A stretch of DNA of 64,000 bases, from contig JAACJM010000001.1 in assembly GCA_013368315.1 (NCBI GenBank), positions 248,001 through 312,000 of the forward strand. Direction: 5' to 3'. Below the pieces are notes generated by a model. The model was not told the DNA's origin and did not search any database. It saw only the letters and a program-made list of their open reading frames with translations. Made by a program: the position numbers and the translations under genes. Positions 11,641 to 22,337 of the stretch are shown here, piece after piece. The DNA is from Tetrapyrgos nigripes (lineage: Eukaryota > Basidiomycota > Agaricomycetes > Agaricales > Campanellaceae). Position 1 is the first letter of the stretch. Each line of letters opens with the position of its first letter.

Positions 11641-14020
11641 ATGCAGCTCCTCGCCTTATTATCGACCTTTGTTCTCAGCGTCGTCGCGTTCGATAACAGT
11701 CGCTTCGATAATGTATGTTCTCAAAGTTGTCTCTTCTTTTCAGGTACTATTAACTGACTGAATTTCTCCAGCTTGCAGTGTATGGGTCTCTTGATGTGAC
11801 AGTGAATATCAAAACTCATGTAGCATGCATGCAGCTATTGGGGCCAAAACTCTTACGGAGCGACACATACAGACCCTTCAAAGTTCCAGCAAAGGCTTTC
11901 TTTTTATTGTCAAGTGAGCGTGTCTAGCTTTGTTGGGTGGATCAAGCTGAGCATCCATACCTCTTTTAGGATGACACTATAGGTACTCGCCTCCCTGTAC
12001 GCGCTCTTTTACTGTTCCGCCGCTGACCTCTATATACCAGATGTCCTTCCCCTTGCCTTTTTGAACGTCTTCTTCGGACCCGGCGGCGCACCATCTATCA
12101 ATCTGGCCAATGCAAGTATAGTTCATGACCTCGACGCCACGAAAAACAAAGATACTGATATTCTAAATTTGCTCTCTTTACTATTTGCATATGTAACCAG
12201 ACCTGCAATCCCGTGGATAATGCAACATTCCCCGGTACAAATCTGCCCGATTGTTCCTCCATGGCCTCGGATATCAAAACGTGCCAGAGTAAAGGAAAGC
12301 TCGTCACGCTCTCGTTGGGAGGAGCTACTGGTTCTGTTGGTTTTGGTAGTGATTCTCAAGCACAGGATTTCGCGCAGACGGTTTGGGATCTTTTCTTCGG
12401 GGGATCTTCGGACATGAGACCTTTCGGGGACGCGATACTTGACGGGTATGTCTCGGACTTATCATGATACTTCTGCTACATTTTATTCCGAGTTGCACTA
12501 ATCTTATGCACACAGGGTTGATCTGGACATCGAAGGAGGAGGTTCCTCGGGCTACGTGGCTTTCTTGACCAAACTTCAAAGCCTAAGTGGTAGCAAGAAG
12601 TAAGCAGCATGTTTCTTGCGCGCCGTCGGGCTAGGAATACTGACCATCTTGCTGTAGACTTTACGTCACAGCGGCACCTCAGTGCGTTTCTCCGCCTCTT
12701 GACTCGGCATTCCTCATCTGACAACTGCTTAACTAGATGTGTCTTCCCGGATGCATCCCTTTCAGGAGTTCTGAATGCATTCCCTTTCGACGCAGTCTAT
12801 GGTATGTCTCTTTGACGTCTCTTCAAAATGGCCGTGAGAAAGTTACTGAATATACTTGCCTTTTTAGTTCAGGTAAGATGTCTCTGAGCGCTCTTTCCGA
12901 CTTTCGACCAGATATTGACCACGGCTCAGTTCTACAATAATCCTTGTGGCTTGACGCATTTCTCGGAAGCTAATGTGAGCCTAGATTTAATTCTATGCTG
13001 TCGTCAGCGATCATTCTCATGCTTTTCCCTATTAACGTAGAACTGGGACTTTGGCCTTTGGTACGATTCAAGTGGCATCTCGAGAGGACCTCCGTCACTG
13101 ACAGTGATTGCACCGACGTATCAGGGACGACTGGGCTCGTCATACCAGTCCAAACCCAAATGTGAAGATCTACATTGGCGCGCCAGCCGATAGCACTTCT
13201 GCAGGCTCCGGATATGTTCCCCCTGACACTCTTGCGAGTATAGCGAAGTCAATGCGTACATCTTTCCCAAGCTTCGGTGGCTCGATGTTATGGGACAGTA
13301 GCTCTGCGTTCGCCAATAATCGGTATGATCTGGCCATCAAGACCGCTATGAGAGCTGCAGGTGGTACCGGCTTTACTTTCCCAGCTTGTTCAGCCCCGGC
13401 ATTTGTTCCAGGGAACAATTATCCAGGGGGCTCTACCGTCTCGTTTGGAGGGTGAGCAATTTTGTTACGGACTCCCCGGGGGTAATCTTCTGACAAAGGT
13501 TTTGTTTTAGATACATTTGGCAGGTACGTTGATTATCGTCCGTCTTGAGGTACATCTCACAGATTTCACTGTTTTGTAGTCCAAGTGGTTCTCCAACGCT
13601 CAGCCCAGTAACAGTCCTTTTGGAGACTGGAGTGCCAGTACGTATCATCTATTTAAAACCGCTTCCTTGAGCAGATCTCAGCTCGTTTGCAGTATCTGCT
13701 TGCTCCGGGAATGGTGGAAGTGCAACTTCTACTACCACAGCTCCTCCATCAGGACCAACAGCAGGAAGCTGTTCTAACGTGGCTGCTTGGTCGAGTTCCA
13801 CGATATATTCTACGCCTGGAACCGAAGTTACTTTCAAGTGAGGGATCATGTCCAAGATATCTTCTTGTTTTCTCAACTTACAACGTATAATAGCGGGCAC
13901 TTGTATACAAACAACTGGTGGACGCAAGGCGACTCGCCCACAGGCCAATCTGGCGCGTGGACTGACAAAGGAGCTTGTACCTCTTCTCGTCTGCGCAACT
14001 CTAGATTCTTCCGACTCTAG
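11641..14020 (+). CDS. Secreted GH18 chitinase with two CBM5/12-type chitin-binding modules
   Basis: An endochitinase that hydrolyses beta-1,4-GlcNAc chains, outside the cell or at the wall. Seventeen exons total 1401 nt (466 residues): 11641-11712, 11772-11779, 11835-11913, 11970-11982, 12041-12111, 12201-12445, 12516-12599, 12658-12681, 12737-12801, 12868-12872, 12930-12974, 13041-13060, 13125-13451, 13511-13523, 13580-13637, 13693-13837, 13894-14020. Four exons are only 8, 13, 5 and 13 bp. Residues 1-16 ([16 protein letters not shown]) form a signal peptide, followed by [17 protein letters not shown] and the catalytic [10 protein letters not shown], whose Glu is the proton donor. This is the plant class III (hevamine-like) arrangement. 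Near the C-terminus are one module around [13 protein letters not shown] and a second around [14 protein letters not shown], separated by a Ser/Thr linker. Intron 5 (12112-12200) uses a GC donor (gcaagt). Confidence 0.95.
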
Positions 14021-14539
14021 AGCACGATAACGGTAATTTCTGTTATGTTTTTCCACGTTGGGTTAGATGTGCATGATTGTAGAATAACGGAAGTCCATTA
14101 CTATGGGTTTGTACTTACAGGTTTAGCTTTGATATGTGTAACGACTTCCACGATTTCTTTTAGCACGGTTTACTCGAGGTGACCAAAGTTGGCACAGCTG
14201 CGGCTAAGTCTTTTTGCCGTTAATGGGCGGATAAACTATCTTGTCTGAAAGCGGCGAACTCCTTGCCAGGGCGTATCTCTCACCCTGCACCGCGGAGAGG
14301 AGACCATTCTGTGATCAAGAAGCGAGGAACTGGGCAACATTCATTCACAGAAAATTTCCTCCGGGGACAGTTCTTGTTGATACTTCCTTCACGATTGTTC
14401 ACTCTTTGGAAGGGGGAATCAGGGCTTCTACATTTCTCGTGACTGGGAAGCAGTCATGAATACTGAGCACTTCTTCGAATCCAAGAATCTGAATCCCTTA
14501 ACAAAACTGGCTGCTATCAAGCCAATATCAAGCTGCTGA
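14021..14539. other. Intergenic, chitinase 3' flank
   Basis: It contains a 72-codon plus-strand frame (14241-14459) with no recognisable motif. Nothing else is supported. Confidence 0.4.
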
Positions 14540-15060
14540 TCATGCATCTGTAGGATCAACACCCAGAGCTTCAAATTTCGATAGACCAGGAATACACAAA
14601 TCGTAAAAACTTTGAGTTAAAGTAGTTTCGTTCAATGGAATGATCGGCCGATCCCCAAGCACTAGAAAGGGAATATCAGATTGGTGGCGTGCTTCTATAA
14701 GAAAAGCATGAGGCATATGCCAACCTTTCAGTTTGCGTTCGAAGGTGAGGACGAAGACTTGCTGTCTCCGTTTCGATGAGTCTGGATGAAGTTTGCGCGC
14801 CATGATATGGGGAGCGAAGTTGAAGCACAACATGTGCAGGGGTCTTGACCTTGCCTTTCCGAATAGATGAAGATAGAGTGAGGGTGGATCGCTTCTAGTT
14901 GTTCAGGGAAGTTCATGCTTCGGTTATTCCATGATCGACCTATTTTCGAATCTCCGGGGCAATGCACTTGTGATACACAGATAGCCTTCAGGTACCGGTG
15001 ATCAAATCTCAACGATCTTTATTGGCTTCACAGTTTCCTGGTTTAGGTTGGTGTGAACAT
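14540..15060 (-). pseudogene. Unidentified minus-strand coding-like segment at the end of the 159-bp array
   Basis: I do not recognise this sequence. A minus-strand frame from 14833 reads MARKLHPDSSKRRQQV..., ...FLIEARHQSDIPFLVLGDRP... and stops at TGA 14542-14540. Another frame just upstream (about 15012-14830) reads ...YLKAICVSQVHCPGDSK... and would have to be joined by introns I cannot place. The array unit nearest to it (15201-15046) is open on the same strand and ends ...IQAMIHVHTN, running into this segment. The composition looks coding rather than random, but frames change without clean splice sites. It is either a decayed gene or an orphan gene with unusual introns. Confidence 0.3.
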
Positions 15061-15685
15061 GAATCATAGCTTGTATGGATAAATCGTCAAAATCCAAGCC
15101 GCCCCAAGCATAGTTCCCAAGGATTCCAAGAGGGACCTGGGAGATGTCAAGACGGTCACTTTTCTGACTGTATCAGAATCTAACATCTATCGACCGTTTG
15201 CGGTTGGTGTGAACATGAATCATAGCTTGTATAGATAAATCGTCAAAATCCAAGCCGCCCCAAATATAGTTCCCAAGAACTCCAAGAGGGACCTGGGGGA
15301 TGTCAAGACGGTCACTTTTCTAACTGTATCAGAATCTAACGATATCTAACATCTATCGACCGTTTGCGGTTGGTGTGAACATGAATCATAGCTTGTATAG
15401 ATAGTAAATCGTCAAAATCCAAGCCGCCCCAAACATAGTTCCCAAGAATTCCAAGAGGGATCTGGGAGATGTCAAGACGGTCACTTTTCTAACTGTATCA
15501 GAATCTAACATCTATCGACCGTTTGCGGTTGGTGTGAACATGAATCATAGCTTGTATAGATAAATCGTCAAAATCCAGGCCGCCCCAAGCATAGTTCCCA
15601 AGAACTCCAAGAGGGACCTGGGAGATGTAAAGACGGTCACTTTTCTAACTGTATCAGAATCTAGTAACATCTATCGACCGTTTGC
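15046..15685. repeat. Four-copy tandem array, unit about 159 bp
   Basis: Direct repeats at 15046-15201, 15202-15367, 15368-15526 and 15527-15685 (156, 166, 159, 159 bp), each starting ggttggtgtgaacatgaatc and ending ctatcgaccgtttgc. Copy 2 carries a 10-bp insertion near its end and copy 3 a 3-bp insertion. Copies differ otherwise by scattered substitutions. On the minus strand every unit contains the same open segment of about 40 codons (DRLDISQVPLGVLGNYAWGG, then LDFDDLSIQAMIHVHTN), with the 3-bp insertion kept in frame. The array could be a minisatellite seeded from an exon or a tandem exon duplication. Confidence 0.9.
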
Positions 15686-15975
15686 AAAGAATGGCTAAGT
15701 TGATTTGAGCACTCACAACTCTCTACCCTGCTTCTGTGTTCACTTTCACAGTTCCATTGCCTTCATCATACAACTTAGGAGGTCCTGCAAAAGCTTCCAC
15801 GTATACGTGTAGTTTCCAACTTTTCCCGAAGGACTAAGAACCGAGGAAAGTACCTCAATTCCTTTTGAAAAGTCTACGCGTTTTTTCCTGCGCAAATGGC
15901 TATCGATCCCAGTGAAAAACGACAAGGAGGTTTTCCGACGGAATCGGCTTTATTCTGACCTGCACCGACCAGGAA
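15686..15975. other. Gene-poor segment between two repeats
   Basis: No gene is supported. On the minus strand a short open stretch (about 15810-15730) reads like coding sequence and ends at a possible donor (gtagag). This could be an upstream exon of the segment duplicated in the array, but no frame extends far. Confidence 0.35.
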
Positions 15976-16164
15976 GTCGAAATCTTGGTCCCTCGACTGT
16001 CAGTCGGAAAAACTCAGAAAATTGAACATCCATTTTGCCCGACTCTGACGCGTTCTGACATACACTGTAGTCGAAATCTTGGTCCCTCGACTGTCACGGT
16101 CGGAAAAACTCAGAAAATTGAACATCCATTTTGCCCGACTCTGACGCGTTCTGACATACACTGT
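15976..16164. repeat. Two-copy direct repeat, unit about 94 bp
   Basis: Copies at 15976-16069 and 16070-16164 are almost identical: gtcgaaatcttggtccctcg at the start, acatccattttgcccgactc in the middle, gttctgacatacactgt at the end. The only clear difference is one or two bases in gtcagtcgg versus gtcacggtcgg. Near-identity points to recent duplication. The surrounding 2 kb is rich in ttctgac/gtcagaa words, as in some non-autonomous transposon remnants, but I could not find terminal inverted repeats. Confidence 0.85.
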
Positions 16165-16350
16165 CCCCATATCGAACCGTCGTCGTCGTCACTCAGCAGA
16201 CATGGTCGGAAACCGTCAGATATAAGCAGATTGTAAACAATTAGGATGCATTGGTATTCTTGAATTGTATACATACGTTTTCCGCCGTTTTCCGACCATA
16301 TATATCTGCCCTACACTGACTACATACTACTGTACAGTACCTTACATACA

Positions 16351-16536
16351 ATGTCACATACAGATGAAGTCCATTCCGAAGTCCCAAGAAGCGAGTATGT
16401 TGACACACCATTGATACGCAGTTCTAGGCGAACCACACGAGACGCTCAAAGGCTATGCGAAAGCCAGAGAATCCCGTACGAACGAGGGAGAGGCACATAT
16501 GAAGACCTGTGGCTGAACTCGGAAAAATCACAATAA
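16351..16536 (+). CDS. Small hypothetical ORF in repeat-rich DNA
   Basis: A 61-codon frame from ATG 16351 to TAA 16534-16536 (MSHTDEVHSEVPRSEYVDTP...). It is hydrophilic, rich in Arg, Ser and Glu, with an SSRRTTRDAQR basic stretch. A TATA-like segment (ccatatatatctgccc) lies about 50 bp upstream. No homology is recognised. It could be a short real gene, the first exon of a transposon-borne gene, or chance. Confidence 0.22.
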   Translation: MSHTDEVHSEVPRSEYVDTPLIRSSRRTTRDAQRLCESQRIPYERGRGTYEDLWLNSEKSQ

Positions 16537-16904
16537 GTATCTAAACGCGGGTGATGATGGGGATATACTGATATCTGGACTCTAGGGTCGAGATACGAAT
16601 AATCGACGAGAGGAAGACCAGGGGAGAAATACTGGGAAACTGCTGGAAACCTGGACTGCTGGGAAACACAGGGATACTTGAGTTACACAGGGAGAACTGA
16701 GGCAGTAACAAATGAAATACGGAACATATACGACGCGCAGCAAAATAAAACAAGTCTGAAAGTAATCAAAAGGTAGGATGTAAGATATAGTTCGTGATGG
16801 CCAAACACTAAGAAAAGCGATATGAAACAAAAAGGAAAAGAGTCCGAAATATCCAAAACCGACGCGTAAGACTGAGAGCGCGAATAGGGGAACTAAATTA
16901 GTAA

Positions 16905-17657
16905 CCGAAAAACGATACTATACCATGTCCACTGTCTTCAAGTAAAGCCCAACCGCGCCTTGATGAGAGTACTTTGATCTACCAGTTTGTATTAGTATAC
17001 CGAGACATCGTCAAAGCAACAAGCCACGCACTTCACAGGAAGGTTCACGTACCTGCCTTGAAAACGATTACCGTCCTTTTACCGTCCTTCTGCAAGTACG
17101 CGTTAGAGTGTGGACGCGCTATCAGAATTTACGGAGGTAACGCACCTGACGCCTCCCGAAGACCGCGCATTTGAAGCTCTTCTCCTAACCCGCCTACAGC
17201 CTTCTTCAGGATGGAAATAGATGAGATGTATCCACATACTAAACATGAAAAACGATGAGTAGTGTCTAAAGGCCAAGGGAAGGTCCGCATACCTGACATC
17301 CTGCAAAGACGCGTTGAGAACACGTTGAACTAATGTATGCATGAATTGAGTCAAAGGCGAGACTGAGAAGGAATACACAACTCACCTGTATATGAAGAGG
17401 GTGTGTGGAAGGTGCACATGCAAAAAGACGCGACAACGATGGGATTACTGGAGAAACGAGCCACGTATGAAGTGACTCACTGGAATAAGAGAGCCTATAG
17501 ATGTTGGAACTTTGGAAGAGTCGAGTTTGGTTGGTATCGCGTGCAACTTGAGAGAAGGAGCGAGTTGCAGTGTGACGAGGATGGTGGTGGTACGAGAGGC
17601 AGGGGCTTCTGCCAATATTTCCACAGTCGAAGAGCGAAAAGAGGGACTTGGATCCAT
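16905..17657 (-). CDS. Possible intron-rich orphan gene (minus strand)
   Basis: A minus-strand frame from ATG 17657 (MDPSPSFRSSTVEILAEAPA...) is followed by a series of good acceptor/donor pairs. Around 17300 there is gcag-GATGTCAG-gtatgc, an 8-bp exon. Near 17170 a 48-bp segment is flanked by ctgtag and gtgcgt. Near 17085-17055 a segment ends ...AAGGCAG-gtacgt. Near 16983-16925 a segment is flanked by ggtag and gtatag. The frames between them can be joined only tentatively and I recognise no domain. The regular spacing of splice signals in otherwise gene-free DNA is the main evidence. It may be a lineage-specific or transposon-linked gene. Confidence 0.25.
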
Positions 17658-17936
17658 CGGAAGCCAGGTAACGAGTGCCTAAATCGGGCTAACCAAACGT
17701 CTGCTCAATTCTGACGATTTCTGACCAGAATCGACCCTGCTATCAGACTCGAAGTTTCTGTCAGATCTAGCCAGAAACAGTCAGAATCCGCTAGGAATTT
17801 TGACATTTTTTCAGATTTCACACTTGTCGTTTTTGGGCTATCTGTCAATCAATGAAGTACGAGCTGTGTCTAGGCTTCGAGCACGGAGCCCGAGAGGAGC
17901 GGATTAAGATCAAAAATAAGAAAGTTACGTACAGTA

Positions 17937-18031
17937 GTCACTTTGCCGGAGTGGTTAACGGGATCGCCTGCTATATAAGACAGCTGAGCGGTTGGGCTTT
18001 GCCCGCGTGTGTTCGAATCGCACAGGTGACG
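17937..18031 (+). tRNA. tRNA-Ser(GCT), copy 1, with 13-nt intron
   Basis: The acceptor stem GTCACTT pairs with AGGTGAC. The D stem is CCG/CGG around AGTGGTTAA. The anticodon stem ATCGC/GCGGT has loop CTGCTA+A with anticodon GCT. A 13-nt intron (TATAAGACAGCTG) follows position 37. A long variable arm GGGC-TTT-GCCC marks a class II (serine) tRNA. The T arm is GTGTG-TTCGAAT-CGCAC, with G as the discriminator base. A T-run for Pol III termination (cttttt) follows within 10 bp. Confidence 0.93.
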
Positions 18032-18301
18032 TTCTTTTTGGCCGATTTTATATTTATGCGATTCTCCCCTTTCTAAAATGTCACTGGTCTAGCCTTGGTT
18101 GGTACACGGTTCTCACAACCGCTCTATAATCCACCAGGAACCACCAACGGAAGTTTGTGTGGGCAGCCCCAAGCTACTCGCGGTTTTTAGGGATAGGCCT
18201 AGGCTTAAGTATGAGATCGTGGACTATACATACCTTACTCCTACACGTAGTTTACAAAAAAATCGCACAAACGAGTACATACAAACCCTCAGCTTGGTGA
18301 T

Positions 18302-19743
18302 TCACTTCGTGGCATAGACATGTGGACGTTCAACAACACCCTCTACTGCTCGTCCTCCTTTCCGCCTTTTTGCTGAAGTTGGGTCGGGTCCTACGACGTT
18401 CGGACGTCCAAGGGCATTCTGAGTTGAGTATGATGTGAATGTGGAGGCAGGGGCAGAGGTAGAGGCGACTGTAATAGCTGTACTAGTGACGTTGGCGCCG
18501 TTGACAGTTGCTTCATGACCAGTGGTCACAACTTTCATGGGCGCGCTGGATTCTTGGCTGTGTCCCTCCCTCTGAGGCTGTCGTCTTTTTCTTCTTCTAT
18601 TCTCACTTTTCATCTCTTTGTTCTCATTTTCTGGTTTCCCTTCTTCGGCAGCCGACCGTCCATCTTTTCCCTTCGCCCTATCCTTGTCTTTCTTCTCCTT
18701 CTTGGGCGGCATTGGACCAGTATCATACTCTGGATTGTGTAACGACCATTTCTCCCGCGGTAGAGAATCAGGTAATGGCGGAAGAGTATTTGTAGGTTGG
18801 GAAGGAGCGGGGTCATAGATTGGTTCTCTCGACTCGGGGTCCGTGGGTAAAAACAGTTCGCCTTGTATACAGTCGAAAGCGTAGTATTTGCGTTTAGGTC
18901 TTTTATCTTCTGGGAGGGCAAAGAAGAGGCCAAGAAGGTGTTCGTAAAGAGTGTATCCCGCTCTCGCGTCCGCTGCTGCATCTGATAAAAAAATGAAGCG
19001 TGAATGCCCATTAGACAACGCTGAAGTATTGAAGCTTACAACTAATCTGTCGAGCGTTCAACTCAGCTTCCCAGTTGCTCCTCGTGATTTTCATTTCTTT
19101 GGGAAGTTCTTTATTGTGGTAGGCTTTGACTAGGCGAGCTAGGCCAATAGGGTCGCGGTAGCGGCCTCTGAACAAGCGAAAATCATGAGGACTAGGCGGA
19201 ACTTTGGGAGGTGCAGGTTCCGAAGATGTAGAAGACTCGCCGGAAACTTCGGGAGCAGCAACGGGGGGCGGCGAAGGGTCTAGTGGAGTTGGGAGTACCA
19301 AAGGCACATCTTTATAGGGACCAAGACGCTCAGTAAATAAGGCACAGTCTACTGAGCGGGCGAACAGCGAGAGGTCGATACATGAAGTTACAGATACGCC
19401 ATAGTCAGTCCATAGTTTCTTGACGTCTTCTTGAATACCTACACCTGCCTTGGGTATAGATCGATTAGCTAGAAAGTTTTTCAAGGACCTAGGAAAATCT
19501 GGAAATAGATGCAAAAAGGAACGCAAAGGACTGGTAGCAGGACGTACGCTTCATGCGTGCGACTTGGATTAGAAGAACATTGCGATCAGTCGCCAGCTGA
19601 ACGAGAGCGACGGGATTCTGTGGACGGCCAGCGATGTAATTCGGTTTCCACTCGAGATCAAAACCAACGTGGCCATCGTAGTTGGCGATTAAAACAGCTT
19701 CAGCTTGACTATGTGTTCGGCAATACTGGATGGACTCGGACAT
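18302..19743 (-). CDS. DEDDy 3'-5' exonuclease domain protein (WRN-exonuclease-like)
   Basis: Three exons on the minus strand: from ATG 19743 (MSESIQYCRTHSQAEAVLIA...), a middle exon from about 19499, and a last exon from about 18986 to TGA 18304-18302. Catalytic residues of the DEDDy family are visible: GFDLEWKPN (first Asp and Glu), CIDLS (second Asp), and YAAADARAG (Tyr and last Asp). The last motif is created by the exon 2/3 junction, where T joins AT to restore the Tyr. Relatives degrade DNA or RNA 3' ends, as in Werner helicase exonuclease and RNase D. No helicase domain is attached. The C-terminal third is Pro-, Lys/Glu- and Ser/Thr-rich, probably disordered, with KRRKGGR near the end as a possible nuclear signal. 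It starts about 200 bp from the divergent gene at 19957. Confidence 0.85.
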
Positions 19744-19956
19744 GTGTCCTTACCGTCAGTCAACGTTTCAACCGTCAGTGTTACTGCAGCTGCACCGCTT
19801 GATACCGCAAGGGGTCCGGATACTAAATATAGTAGACTATTATTTGCCAATGCTATTCATAGAGTGCCAAGACAAAGCCAAGAACATCTTGGAGGTCGGA
19901 CAAGCCCAAGTTTTTGATATAAAGGAACAGGTTGTTGAATATGCCTCATCTCCAAA

Positions 19957-20558
19957 ATGAACTCCCCCGAGTCCCTCCTCGCCTCTGCTCGCAATGTTCT
20001 CGACCAACCTCCTCCTCCTACTCTACGAGAAATTCTCGTAGCATACCGTGCAAAGGGCGACGGTGACCGAGACATGCTACTTGCCATGCTCAACGCAAAG
20101 ACTGCCGAGGACCAGGTACTTATCTCTTCGTTCGATCCCGCTTACATGTTTTGATTGGTTTTCAGCGCATTGCCCAGACCGCATCATTACATCGCGCCCT
20201 CCTCGAAGAACATACCTCTCAGTCAACCATTCTTCCCCCACTTACCCATTATCCATCTCCACCCTCTACATACAATCATCCTCCTCGTAAACGTCATCGT
20301 TCGTCTCGCTCGCCATACGCTCGGCCCGACTCGTACAGAGACACTGACCGTGACTCCAATGCCGGCCTGCCTCCATCCCCATATTCATCTCGATCATCCC
20401 ATTCCCCCGACTTTTCTCCCAGATCACAGCACAGAACAAGTATGGCCATAGGCTCGCTTATTTCTGCCTCGGCTTCATCTCCGTCACATTCTAATCTTGA
20501 ACGACCTCATGAATCATCGAACTCGCAAGACCGACAGCGGTCACCATCATCTTCATGA
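19957..20558 (+). CDS. Hypothetical protein, Ser/Pro/Arg-rich C-terminus
   Basis: Two exons (19957-20115, 20166-20558) with a 50-bp GT-AG intron give 183 residues. The N-terminal third is probably helical (NSPESLLASARNVLDQ, LREILVAYRAKGDGDRDMLL, then TAEDQRIAQTASLHRALLEE). From residue 80 on it is low-complexity Ser/Pro/Arg with RKRHRSSRSPYARP, resembling SR-like or nuclear basic tails. I recognise no domain. It is transcribed divergently from the exonuclease gene. The gene is well supported by the in-frame intron; the function is unknown. Confidence 0.7.
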
Positions 20559-22242
20559 TTCCTTGCTCGCTGCTGCACATACATACCTTTATCCTTATCC
20601 ATACCTGTTACATTACTGTACCTATTCTTGTATTCCTATGTGCTCCACGTAAGTAGTAAATGCAAACTAAATGTCATGTCAACTTTGCCAAGCATTTCCA
20701 AGGTTCCTTGCCACATTTCCTGCCAAGCCAACAAAGATATTCATAGCTCGTTCGTTCCCGCCACTGCCGGGTTAAAAATAACTGACGTTTGTTTCAAGTG
20801 TACTATTGTACCGACTTCACCTGTTCTTGTGCCGCACACCGCCCTTCTTGGCTTTACCAGCAACATTGGTATCACAACATTTTATGCCAACCCTCCGTCG
20901 CCGACTGCCCACCAGAAATAGTACTTGGGCCTGCTACCAAGACTCTTGGTATTGGCATCTGACTCAATCACACATTCAAAACTTTACATTTAAACATAAC
21001 TGTTCCTCTTGGCAGACTGGATCATAACCATGATCATAGCCTTTCGCTACGCTTTCCACACCTTGGCCAATGGCCATAAGGGTTCAGTAGCCCAGACTTT
21101 TTTTCTTCTGATAACGCTACGCCAGTAAAACATGCTGAGAATCTTTCAGTGGGAGTTTTCTTGGTATTTCTCTCCAGCCTGTATTCCTGGGTATAACCGT
21201 GCATATGTGTTCAGTGCCTGTGGTTCTTTTTGTAAGTACCTGCAACCGCAGCTGTTTATGCTACCGGCGACGACACACATGCACGGTTCAATAACTTCTC
21301 TGCTGATCATTGTCAATGCGTAGTTGTAAGACTCAAGCAACTTATCATCTGGTTCTGCTGTGTACCTCGCTCTTCAAGCTCCAAGGAGCTCGGTCCAACG
21401 GACGTGGCACCGTGCAGGCTGCCATCCTCTGCCATTTCTACAGCGCTATCTTACGTTGATTCTTCTCACTTCCGAAGAGTCAAGCCCCTAACGCAGTGTA
21501 TTTATGGTCTGTAGGCTTGGCATTGCGCCATGGTGCGACGTTTCGCAGGTATATACCTATCAATAGCTTCTGCCAATTCACTAGGTAGGATATGTATAGA
21601 ATTGGAGAGCTGAAAACGAGGCGGAAGAAACGCCGTCGAGACGTGCAGTACTACGTACACCATACAAACTCTCGGACCGTGTTTCTCTTGCGGAGCTCGA
21701 TTAGTACTCGTCTCCAAGTTCCGACTCTGCATCGGATAGGATACTTACACATCCGACGCAAAATCATCCGGCGGGCGGTCATTTCGGAGCGCTTAGATCT
21801 GGCGTACAAAGTTCGAAGATGATATCCAACCTCAGGGAACGCGATCAGCTTGAATCCGCACTTGTAGCAACAGGAGAAGACAGTCATATATAGAAATCCT
21901 GTGGCAACGCAGAGGCTTCTGACTGGAGCTTTTAATCGTGATATATTCTGCGATAAACCACTGTAAGTCAATGAATGTTCAACAGAGACAGCTATATTCC
22001 GAGCTTAAGCTTTCGGGTCATGAAGCATCCTCGCCAGCCCACTGAAGTTGATTTGTGGCTGAAAGGATTTGTTACATATGCAGTATTTACAAATGGGATG
22101 AGTGCTGAAATCCCAAGAAATGGTATTGTGGGGTATCAGAACCCTAAGTACTAGACGCCGTGAAAACCAACCAGCTTAAAAGTCGTCGTACGCCAGAATA
22201 ACCTGAAAGACAAGGGGGGAAAATCGGCCAAAAAAGGAAAAA
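20559..22242. other. 1.7-kb gene-poor stretch
   Basis: I see no gene with coding character and splice support. Several 60-110 codon frames occur on both strands, the longest at 21651-21971 (-), but none carries a motif. The far end abuts the minus-strand tRNA gene. Confidence 0.45.
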
Positions 22243-22337
22243 CGTCACCTGTGCGATTCGAACACACGCGCTCAAAGAGCAACCGCTCAACTGCCAAACA
22301 TAGCAGGCGATCCCGTTAACCACTCCGGCAAAGTGAC
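22243..22337 (-). tRNA. tRNA-Ser(GCT), copy 2, with 13-nt intron
   Basis: Read on the minus strand it matches the other two copies in acceptor, D, anticodon and T arms, with anticodon GCT. It differs in the intron (TGTTTGGCAGTTG, also 13 nt) and in the variable arm, which is GCTC-TTT-GAGC instead of GGGC-TTT-GCCC. These are paired changes that keep the helix. T-runs (gtttttccttttttgg) follow the gene on its own strand. Length is 95 bp including the intron and discriminator. Confidence 0.92.

Noticed and set aside
15046..15685. Regularly spaced repeats that could suggest a CRISPR-like array
   Set aside because: Units are contiguous direct repeats of 156-166 bp without unique spacers, in a eukaryotic genome.
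15985..16236. 83-codon plus-strand frame across the 94-bp repeat
   Set aside because: The frame is simply the repeat unit read twice, with no coding character outside it.
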